DNA of 50,181 bases from Levilactobacillus senmaizukei DSM 21775 = NBRC 103853 (GTDB lineage Bacteria > Bacillota > Bacilli > Lactobacillales > Lactobacillaceae), in assembly GCF_001592085.1 (NCBI RefSeq), contig NZ_BCWD01000017.1, forward strand, positions 1 to 50,181, in the 5' to 3' direction. The notes under the pieces were generated by a model. The model was not told the DNA's origin, searched no databases, and was given only the letters and a program-made list of their open reading frames with translations. The position numbers and the translations under genes are program-made. Position 1 is the stretch's first letter. Each line of letters opens with the position of its first letter. Of the stretch, positions 7,191-14,241 are shown piece after piece.

Positions 7191-7625
7191 ATGGAAATCG
7201 TCATTTCAAACGCTCCCTTTAATCGGGCCGCCGCCCTTTCCCTTCGGCAGGCCATCTTCGTGACCGAACGCGGGATTCCCCGCGAGGTCGAATTCGACGA
7301 TCGCGACACGCCCGACAGGCTCTACGTCACCGCTTATCAAAATTCAGCGACGCCCGTTGGCACGCTGCGCCTCGAACCCTTGGCCGATCATCAAATACGC
7401 TTTGGCCGAGTCTGTACCAGTCGTCGCTTACGCGGCCAGGGTGTCGGGACCCAGGTCTTAACCGCCGCCGAAAATTGGGCCCGCAATCAAGGATACCTGA
7501 TCGGCATCATCCACGGTGAGGTGACAGCCCAGGGGTTCTACGAACACTGTGGTTATCGGGTTACGGCCGGTCCCTTCCCCGAGGACGGCGCCCCCGTGGT
7601 GGTGCTCCAAAAGACCCTCAAGTGA
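7191..7625 (+). CDS. GNAT family N-acetyltransferase
   Basis: 144-aa GNAT fold of the ElaA/YjcF-like kind. The acetyl-CoA-binding motif is near residues 75-90 (GRVCTSRRLRGQGVGTQVL), and the family-typical AIFVTERGIPREVEFDD is near residue 20. It starts 12 bases after the ATPase stop with AGGAGG and ends before a strong terminator, so it is probably the last gene of operon 2. The substrate is unknown. Confidence 0.85.
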   Translation: MEIVISNAPFNRAAALSLRQAIFVTERGIPREVEFDDRDTPDRLYVTAYQNSATPVGTLRLEPLADHQIRFGRVCTSRRLRGQGVGTQVLTAAENWARNQGYLIGIIHGEVTAQGFYEHCGYRVTAGPFPEDGAPVVVLQKTLK

Positions 7626-7646
7626 TTCATCAACCAACCAACGAAG

Positions 7647-7676
7647 CGGGCCCTGACAAATGTCAGGGCCCGTTTT
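7647..7676 (+). terminator. Terminator of operon 2
   Basis: Perfect 12-bp stem CGGGCCCTGACA / TGTCAGGGCCCG with a two-base gap followed by TTTT. Confidence 0.9.
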
Positions 7677-7714
7677 ATCTACAATGATTGATTTTTTACT
7701 AATGGATTAAGGGA

Positions 7715-8578
7715 TTAGCCCTGATACGTCTTAATTAATGCTTGCGTCCCATCATCGCCCAGGTGGAAGTCATCCACCATAATTTCATAGAGCTGCTTAG
7801 CCTGCTTGGTCGCTGGCAACTTCAGGTCCAGGTGATCGGCTTCATCCAAGGCAATCCGCAGATCCTTTAGAAAGTGCTTGGCGAAGAAGCCCGGCGTGTA
7901 ATCGCCCTTCAAGATTCGCGGAACATAGTTATCCATGCTCCAATTGTCAGCACCACCACTACTCAGCGTTGCCAACACCTGCGGTAAGTCCAACTCGGCC
8001 GCCTTCGCATAGACCAGCATTTCAGTAAGCCCGGTCATCGTCCCCGCAATCATAATCTGATTGGCCATCTTGGTATGTTGTCCCTTACCTGCAGAACCAA
8101 AGTAACTCACGCGTTGTCCGATTTGTTGAAAAATCGGGACCAGTTGATCGTAGGCCGACCGGTCGCCCCCCACCATCACGGTCAGGGTTGCATTCTTAGC
8201 GCCGATGTCACCGCCAGATACTGGGGCGTCGAGCGCCTCCAGGCCATGATCGTGAGCCATCTGCGTCAATTTAACCGCCAGGGCAGGAGTACTCGTAGTT
8301 AGATCAACCACAATACTTCCTGGTTCGGCACCGGCAAAGACGCCATTAGCCCGCGTATAAACCGCCTCAACATCTTGGGGATAGCCCACCATAGTCATGA
8401 TGAGGGTCGCCTGAGCAGCGACGGCCTTAGGTGAATCTGCCCACGTGGCCCCGGCATCCAAGACCGTCTGAGCATGCGCCTGTGTTCGGTTATAGACCAC
8501 CACTTCCTGGCCGGCTGCCAATAGATTCGTCACGATTCCCGTTCCCATGACGCCCGTTCCAATGAACCCGATTTTCAT
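7715..8578 (-). CDS. NAD(P)-dependent beta-hydroxyacid dehydrogenase
   Basis: 287-aa protein of the 3-hydroxyisobutyrate dehydrogenase / tartronate semialdehyde reductase family. The Rossmann motif GFIGTGVMGTG lies at the N-terminus, the substrate-binding signature APVSGGDIGA near residue 120, and the catalytic Lys region GKGQHTKMANQI near residue 170. I start at ATG 8578 after GGAGGG; a GTG 15 bases upstream overlaps that ribosome site. It would act on a 3-hydroxy acid in the cytoplasm; the exact substrate is not evident. Confidence 0.88.
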   Translation of the reverse strand: MKIGFIGTGVMGTGIVTNLLAAGQEVVVYNRTQAHAQTVLDAGATWADSPKAVAAQATLIMTMVGYPQDVEAVYTRANGVFAGAEPGSIVVDLTTSTPALAVKLTQMAHDHGLEALDAPVSGGDIGAKNATLTVMVGGDRSAYDQLVPIFQQIGQRVSYFGSAGKGQHTKMANQIMIAGTMTGLTEMLVYAKAAELDLPQVLATLSSGGADNWSMDNYVPRILKGDYTPGFFAKHFLKDLRIALDEADHLDLKLPATKQAKQLYEIMVDDFHLGDDGTQALIKTYQG

Positions 8579-8655
8579 ACAGCATCCCTCCACTTAATCG
8601 TTCCATTCATCCTACCACGTCCACAAAAAAAGATGGCCGTAGTCATCCCGGTTAA

Positions 8656-9444
8656 TTATGATTCAGTTGATTCAGTTGATTTAGTCGCTTCGTCTTGCTT
8701 AGTCTGTGCCCGACGCCGTTTACGAATCACATGAATAATCAAAGTGATAACAATCGCTGCCAGCACAACTATCCCAAACAAGGCGGCGGGAATTTCAATG
8801 TCGATGGCGGGAATCGAGATGAACAGTTTAACCGCGATCAGGCCAATTAAGATATAAGCCATCGGTTCCAACTCGGGAATCCGTTGCATCAACTTCATGA
8901 TAACTTCAGCCACTCCCCGCATCGCTAAGATTCCAATCAAGCCACCGATTAAAACAATGACCGGATTAGACGAAATAGCTAATGACGCCAGAACGGAGTC
9001 CACCGAGAAAATGATATCCATCATTTCAATTTGCAATACCACGGACCAGAAAAGTGGTAAGATTCGCCGTTTCCGATCGCTCACCAACTTCCGGGTATGC
9101 TTAACCCGAGTTCGCGTGAAGAACTGCAGGACCAAGTATGCCAGGTACAACGCACCCACGACTTTAATCTCCCAGAAATGAATCAGGTAGGTCCCCAGCC
9201 CAATAATGATGAACCGGAAAATATAAGCCCCCCAAATCCCGTAGAACAATGACTCTTCTCGTTGCTTTTGCGTTGGTAGTGATTGCGTTTGGGCGGCTAA
9301 GACCACCGCATTATCGACAGAGAGTAAACATTCAATCATAACCAATGAAAAGATGATTAACCAGTCGTTGCCTGAGGTAATCACGGTTTCCCAATTGTGA
9401 AGATCAAAGAATGGCCCATATAGTTGGCCTAAGAAATGTAGCAA
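8656..9444 (-). CDS. TerC family integral membrane protein
   Basis: 262-aa TerC/YkoY-like protein with about seven helices. The paired acidic motifs ECLLSVDNAVV (near residue 40) and MMDIIFSVDSVLASLAIS (near residue 140) are the presumed metal-binding centre. The family includes manganese exporters. The start appears to be TTG 9444, with AAGGAG 12 bases upstream, a long spacing, so the start is uncertain. The C-terminus is charged. No yybP-ykoY riboswitch motif is visible in the short upstream region. Confidence 0.87.
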   Translation of the reverse strand: MLHFLGQLYGPFFDLHNWETVITSGNDWLIIFSLVMIECLLSVDNAVVLAAQTQSLPTQKQREESLFYGIWGAYIFRFIIIGLGTYLIHFWEIKVVGALYLAYLVLQFFTRTRVKHTRKLVSDRKRRILPLFWSVVLQIEMMDIIFSVDSVLASLAISSNPVIVLIGGLIGILAMRGVAEVIMKLMQRIPELEPMAYILIGLIAVKLFISIPAIDIEIPAALFGIVVLAAIVITLIIHVIRKRRRAQTKQDEATKSTESTES

Positions 9445-9672
9445 TGCTTGGTTCAGCTCCTTAATAACAAAATTTATTTTTGACTAGTCTACCATATCTC
9501 CTGTTAACTTGCGACTCATTAAGTCAATTGAGCCGCGATCCTTTTCGCTCGTTTGTAAGTTAACTTATCTCATTTACAATTTAAATTATTTAAATTGTCA
9601 CTGAAATGCCATCATCCTGTTACCACTTCGCAACCAATTCGCGTTAAGATGGGGCTACTTTATGGGGAATGG

Positions 9673-10995
9673 ATGATGATTGTGAAAAAAATCTTAATGT
9701 TGGTTGGCACCGCCGTGGCGGTCATGGGCCTCACACCGGCCATGACGGCTCACGCTCGCAGTTACCTGACGATCACGTCAAGTAACAAGACAAGCTACAA
9801 CGCCCGATTCGTCAGACAGGGTAGTCGGAACGACGGCATTTATTACTATGCCCCCTACTACACCCAACAGTCGGCCAAAACCCGGGATGCCAGTGGCAAG
9901 AACTGGCAGCACCGGTTCGTTCGGGTTAGCCAAACGGTCAAGCTGTCGAACGGCGCGACCTTTGTTAAATTCTCGTGGTATGGTAAGACGATTGGCTGGG
10001 TTGACCAATCAGCGTTGCAAAAGTATAGCCGCTCACAAAATGCCACAGCCCTCATGAACCGCGCCCACTTCCAGGGACGGGCGCTCCTGTTCAATAACTT
10101 TACTAAGGGGGCTAGCCACATTAGTGTCGGTTACGCCGATGCAACCACCAAGACGGCCACGACTACTTCAACCCTATTTCCAATCGCCTCGCTACAAAAG
10201 GTCATGACGGGTGCCATCATCGAACAATTAGCAGCTTCGAAGAAATTATCACTCAATAACAAATTAAGTCAATACTACCCGAGTGTCCGGAACAGTGGTA
10301 GCATCACGCTACGTCAGCTATTGAATCACCGCTCTGGAATCAATATGAACGAGACGACACCGGGTACGCTGTTAACATCCCAGGCAGCCGAAATCAACTA
10401 CACCTTGGCTCAAATGCAGGTCGCCAGCAACGGGACCTACAATTACACCAACGCTAACTACACCTTATTGGCCGGGGTGGCTTCCAAGGTGACTGGTCAA
10501 TCTTACGACCAACTGGTTCAAAACCGAATCATCAAGCCGCTGGGACTCAAGCATACCTATTCCTGGAATGCCTTACCTGCTAATAGCTCCGTTGCCAACG
10601 GCTATAAATTTGCTAACGGTAAAAATTATCAGTCCAAAAATGTCTCGCAGAAATTAATGTCTTCCCTATTGGGGGCCGGTAACTACTACTCAACCCCCGA
10701 GGATTACTATGCCATCCAAAAAGGGATTCGGAATGGCAAGATCTTAACCAAAAACCAATACTATGACTTGGCTAACGACTATAAAATAAATTATGCTGGG
10801 GGCCTTTACCACTATAGTGGTGGCATCAAGCGGGTCCGGGGCTCGCTGAGCGGTGCGGGCTATAACAACCTATTGTATGGTTCCGAGGGCAATAAGAAGG
10901 GGGTCATCCTCTTTGCCAATCAGAGTCCAACCCGCAATATAGATTCATTGGGAAAGACACTCTACGATCTCGCTCGCTACTACAACGAAAATTAA
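9673..10995 (+). CDS. Secreted beta-lactamase-family serine hydrolase with SH3/GW-like N-terminal domain
   Basis: About 440 aa. Signal peptide with probable cleavage after AHA; then a Tyr/Trp-rich GW- or SH3-like module (about 90 residues) resembling the one in the D,D-carboxypeptidases at 30816-33366; then a class C beta-lactamase/penicillin-binding domain. Motifs are SLQK (SxxK) and YTN in NYTNANYT. It probably acts on the cell wall outside the cell. ATG 9673 or 9676, after GGGG, is the likely start; a TTG at 9595 is an artificial extension. The exact reaction is unknown. Confidence 0.85.
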   Translation: MMIVKKILMLVGTAVAVMGLTPAMTAHARSYLTITSSNKTSYNARFVRQGSRNDGIYYYAPYYTQQSAKTRDASGKNWQHRFVRVSQTVKLSNGATFVKFSWYGKTIGWVDQSALQKYSRSQNATALMNRAHFQGRALLFNNFTKGASHISVGYADATTKTATTTSTLFPIASLQKVMTGAIIEQLAASKKLSLNNKLSQYYPSVRNSGSITLRQLLNHRSGINMNETTPGTLLTSQAAEINYTLAQMQVASNGTYNYTNANYTLLAGVASKVTGQSYDQLVQNRIIKPLGLKHTYSWNALPANSSVANGYKFANGKNYQSKNVSQKLMSSLLGAGNYYSTPEDYYAIQKGIRNGKILTKNQYYDLANDYKINYAGGLYHYSGGIKRVRGSLSGAGYNNLLYGSEGNKKGVILFANQSPTRNIDSLGKTLYDLARYYNEN

Positions 10996-11000
10996 TCGTC

Positions 11001-11040
11001 AAAAGGACCAGACCGGCAGACGCCGATCTGGTCCTTATTT
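11001..11040. terminator. Bidirectional terminator between convergent genes
   Basis: AAGGACCAGA (11003-11012) pairs with TCTGGTCCTT (11027-11036), with short A/T runs on both sides, between the serine hydrolase and the glucosaminidase. Confidence 0.75.
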
Positions 11041-11043
11041 GAT

Positions 11044-11664
11044 TTAGGTATCATACTCGTTGAGATTATACGTGACAATCACGTTAGTCAGCTTCTTTGC
11101 ATACTTGGGATCCGTCGCGTAACCGTTACTTTGTAATAACTTGGCGGCCTCTTGATAGTTAGTCACAGTCTGCTTGAAGTAGCTTTTCTTTAATAGCTCA
11201 TCGTGATCCAGAATTGCCGCCGTCAACGTCGGGTAGTCCCGAAAGTTCGCGTTCACTTGAATTTTCTTACCGTTGACATATTCCGTTGTGGGGAAGGCCT
11301 TGGTCCGTCCTTCATAACTTCCCTTGACCCCAAAGGGATTGTTAGCTTGAACGAAGAGATCCGAGGTCCCCCAACTCGACTCGAGGATCGCCTGCGCAAT
11401 CACGATGCTCGGTAACACCTGCCCGTTCTGACGATAAACTCGGACAGCCGGTGCCGCCATTTTCTTGATAAACTTTCGTTGGTTTTCGGATTCATTATCA
11501 ATAGAAGAACTACTCGTATTCGTAATTGTGGCTCGTTGAAATTCTGTTTTTATCTTTCCCCGCAACATCAGGCCGCTCCCAAGGACCAAGAGGACCATGA
11601 CAAAAATCCAGGTGGCGGTGGCAGGGTTATTTTGACGACGTTTCGTTCGACGACGCTTAGGCAC
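11044..11664 (-). CDS. Membrane-anchored GH73 N-acetylglucosaminidase
   Basis: 206-aa wall hydrolase. It has a very basic N-terminus (PKRRRTKRRQNN), one transmembrane helix near residues 18-35 and a glucosaminidase domain. The catalytic Glu lies in AILESSWGTSDL, and NPFGVKGSYEGR is typical of the family. The likely start is GTG 11664 with GGAGGG upstream; upstream in-frame codons lack a ribosome site. It cuts peptidoglycan glycan strands outside the membrane. No extra wall-binding repeats. Confidence 0.87.
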   Translation of the reverse strand: MPKRRRTKRRQNNPATATWIFVMVLLVLGSGLMLRGKIKTEFQRATITNTSSSSIDNESENQRKFIKKMAAPAVRVYRQNGQVLPSIVIAQAILESSWGTSDLFVQANNPFGVKGSYEGRTKAFPTTEYVNGKKIQVNANFRDYPTLTAAILDHDELLKKSYFKQTVTNYQEAAKLLQSNGYATDPKYAKKLTNVIVTYNLNEYDT

Positions 11665-11781
11665 CCGGATCCCTCCAATTTCAGTTATAATAGAGTCAAT
11701 TATAGGCAGTTTTTCCAAGCAAACCCAGATATTTCTAAAAAGCTCAAGAAAAATTAATCTTTTCGAAAGGAGGGACCCCGG

Positions 11782-12768
11782 ATGTTCCTCAGTAGTTGCA
11801 TCATTCTCTTATGTATCGCGGCCCTGGCCAACTTCTGGCAACCACGCGGCTTAGCCAGCCTGGTCACCACCGGCCTCTGTGGCGCCGGAATTACCCTCCT
11901 TGCCACATTCTCTCACCATCCCTGGGCCCAGGTCATTGGGGCCATCGGCTGGACGATTATGGGCCTCATTGCCCTAGCGGGGGTCGGTATCCTGGCCCTC
12001 ATCCTAGTCGCCCCACACCGCGTCGTTCGCAAGCACGAGCGTCTAACCAGCGGTATCCTACTCATCGTCTGGGCGGCTGTCTTTTTGAACGGCGGCTGGC
12101 TAACTAGTCTGCTCGCCGGTCGATTGGACTTCAGTCTCTGGGAATGGTTCGGCTTTGTTCCTGTCTTCACGTTATACATCGGCCTAATCTTTGGGGCCAG
12201 TCTACTGGGGGTTGCCCGGGCCGCCCTGTTACGAAGCCAACGAGCCGATACCATTGTCATCTTAGGCGCAGGCCTATTACGCGGCCACCACATTGGCCGG
12301 GTGTTGGGCAATCGACTGCTGGCCGGCTTACGGTTAGCCAATCGTCAAAAAACACCACCCGTCATCATTGTGACTGGTGGTCAAGGACCAGATGAAACGA
12401 TGAGTGAGGCCGCCGCCATGGCAGCCTTTCTGCAACGTCACGGCTACGATACCGCTAAGATTAGGCTTGAAGACCAGGCCACCAACACCCAGACGAACCT
12501 CATCAATAGTCAACGTCTCTGGCAACGCCTGCCCCACGGGGGTGGCCGCGTCGTGGTGGTTACTAGTAACTATCACTTGTTCCGCGCAGAATACCTGGCC
12601 AGCCGCTTAGGCCTCATCATCGGTGGCTATCCCGCCCCCACTCGATTAACTTATTTACCACTCGGCTGGTCCCGCGAATTCCTGGCAATTTTGATGTTTC
12701 ATCCCCGGCTTCACCGGGGCGTCCTAATTGCCCTGTTCACGGTTAACCTCTTATGGATGATCAGTTAA
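11782..12768 (+). CDS. DUF218 / YdcF-like membrane protein
   Basis: 328 aa. The N-terminal half has four or five transmembrane helices. The C-terminal DUF218 (SanA/ElyC-like) domain begins near ADTIVILGAG and contains IIVTGGQGPDE, the family ATNTQTNLINS segment and VVVTSNYHLFRA. ATG 11782 follows AAAGGAGGG. Related proteins affect envelope polysaccharide and vancomycin-type sensitivity; the reaction is not settled. The 3' end overlaps the convergent choloylglycine hydrolase gene by 8 bases. Confidence 0.87.
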   Translation: MFLSSCIILLCIAALANFWQPRGLASLVTTGLCGAGITLLATFSHHPWAQVIGAIGWTIMGLIALAGVGILALILVAPHRVVRKHERLTSGILLIVWAAVFLNGGWLTSLLAGRLDFSLWEWFGFVPVFTLYIGLIFGASLLGVARAALLRSQRADTIVILGAGLLRGHHIGRVLGNRLLAGLRLANRQKTPPVIIVTGGQGPDETMSEAAAMAAFLQRHGYDTAKIRLEDQATNTQTNLINSQRLWQRLPHGGGRVVVVTSNYHLFRAEYLASRLGLIIGGYPAPTRLTYLPLGWSREFLAILMFHPRLHRGVLIALFTVNLLWMIS

Positions 12769-13738
12769 GACTGGTCGCCTGTAACTCATTGGCTAGGGGA
12801 TAGAATTTCGGTTCGGTCCAGGTCAACATCGTCGGTGTCAACCGCAATTTCACCAGGTCCAATCGATTATACGGTTGAAAATAATAGGTCAATGATTCAC
12901 TACACGTTGCCGCGCGATAGACCGAATAGGTTGGCCGATATTGGCGACTCTTGGGCACCGTCACGCTGTCTAACAGATGCCAGGCACTAACAATTCCCGC
13001 GGCCTCGTCGGCTGGTAACTCCGCGCGTTCCTTATAATAGGCCGCACGCACGAACCGGCCCCCCGGTGTAAATGAACTACTGGGAACCGGCTTGCCTGAG
13101 AAGCTACCGGTACTCACCCGCGACGCGTTTAATGGCAAGGTTCCGGCCAGAAAATCTTCCGTATAGTTGACGTAATCGCCGAGTCGGTCGAGTTGCCGTT
13201 CAAAGTCCTTACTGTTGGTGACCACCCCCAAAGGATTGTCCCGCACCCTCATGGGAAAGTGAGTGGGTTCAATGACCACCGTTCGTCCGGTGCGGTCTAC
13301 CACGGCAAAGTGCAATTCCGAATCGCCAATGTTGTTGATGGCATAGCGATTACTCATGAGCTGAACTTCATCGATATGGGCTTCAATCTCAGCAACCGAG
13401 GCAAACCGCCCCAACAAATAAAAAGAAAATTCATACGGCGCTAGGTGAACTAAACCTAGCGTCGGTTTTTCAACCAGATGCGACCCGTTGGCAAACGTTA
13501 GCTTCTGGACGCTGAGGCCCATTTCATTAACCCCATCGGAGACATCGATTTCGTCATCATGGGCACCACCGCCACCAATCATGGCATAGCGATTGGTGTA
13601 CCGCCGATTATCATAGAGGCTGGCCCACTGGTACTGCCGGGGGACAAATAAGGGCTGGACCGCTAAGCGGTGCCAGTCCATTGTTCTTGCCAGAATGTGC
13701 TGACCATCCTTCGTGATTTGTAAAATACTCGTACACAT
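12761..13738 (-). CDS. Choloylglycine hydrolase family protein (bile salt hydrolase / penicillin V acylase type)
   Basis: 325-aa Ntn-hydrolase. After Met removal, Cys2 would be the N-terminal nucleophile. The other active-site residues are present in family positions: Arg18, Asp21, Asn175 (VVTNSKDF) and Arg228 (GGRFVRAA). No signal peptide. ATG 13738 follows AAGGAGG. It lies 24 bases downstream of a small gene with which it probably forms an operon. Bile salt hydrolase versus penicillin or N-acyl-homoserine lactone acylase cannot be decided by eye. Confidence 0.88.
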   Translation of the reverse strand: MCTSILQITKDGQHILARTMDWHRLAVQPLFVPRQYQWASLYDNRRYTNRYAMIGGGGAHDDEIDVSDGVNEMGLSVQKLTFANGSHLVEKPTLGLVHLAPYEFSFYLLGRFASVAEIEAHIDEVQLMSNRYAINNIGDSELHFAVVDRTGRTVVIEPTHFPMRVRDNPLGVVTNSKDFERQLDRLGDYVNYTEDFLAGTLPLNASRVSTGSFSGKPVPSSSFTPGGRFVRAAYYKERAELPADEAAGIVSAWHLLDSVTVPKSRQYRPTYSVYRAATCSESLTYYFQPYNRLDLVKLRLTPTMLTWTEPKFYPLANELQATSLN

Positions 13739-13762
13739 GACCTGTCCTCCTTATCTACGCAG

Positions 13763-14038
13763 CTAGCCCTTTGGATCGACTGCCGCTAAGAGTCGATCAA
13801 CATTGGTGGAACGATTGGTCTTGGCCGCCGTCAATAACGCCTGAAACCGCCGATCAATCTCCGGTTCTGCCTCGTGAATCGTTTGGTCCGCAGCGACCGT
13901 CGCCGTAACCTGTAAGTAAGCATACATAACTTGACTCTGATCGAGTCCCGACTCCTTAGCAAGCTTGGTGGCCAATGCGTAGCGATCATCGGTAAGCATG
14001 GCCGCAAATGGACTCTGGTAAGAATTTCTAGAACACAT
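13763..14038 (-). CDS. Hypothetical protein, 91 aa, upstream of choloylglycine hydrolase
   Basis: Not recognised. Soluble, mostly helical by composition, starting MCSRNSYQSPF, with no signal or membrane segment. ATG 14038 follows AAAGGTGGG; a longer start upstream has no ribosome site. It lies 24 bases ahead of the Ntn-hydrolase gene on the same strand. The minus-strand upstream region holds a TTGACT box, followed after 16 bases by TAAAGT, as a possible promoter. Confidence 0.7.
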   Translation of the reverse strand: MCSRNSYQSPFAAMLTDDRYALATKLAKESGLDQSQVMYAYLQVTATVAADQTIHEAEPEIDRRFQALLTAAKTNRSTNVDRLLAAVDPKG

Positions 14039-14114
14039 CAGGTTCCCACCTTTCTTTTTGTAAGTCACTTTAGACTTTACTTTAACGGCTTAACCATTTA
14101 AGTCAACTAAAGAG

Positions 14115-14134
14115 TTTCTTAAACTTTCTTAAAT
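14115..14134. repeat. Tandem 10-bp direct repeat between divergent genes
   Basis: TTTCTTAAAC is followed directly by TTTCTTAAAT, so the repeat period is one helical turn. It lies about 110 bases upstream of the MMPL gene and 80 upstream of the 91-aa gene. It could be a response-regulator-type binding site; unproven. Confidence 0.45.
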
Positions 14135-14241
14135 CGGTAAGAATCAGTCCAGACACCTGGTCATTATGGTAAAATTAACACTGAACTGCACCCTGCTTGC
14201 ACGGCGGGAATTTCATTACATAGAGAGGACTCAGATTACAA

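Noticed and set aside
9445-9600. yybP-ykoY manganese riboswitch upstream of the TerC gene
   Set aside because: The conserved loop motifs are absent on the minus strand and the region is too short.
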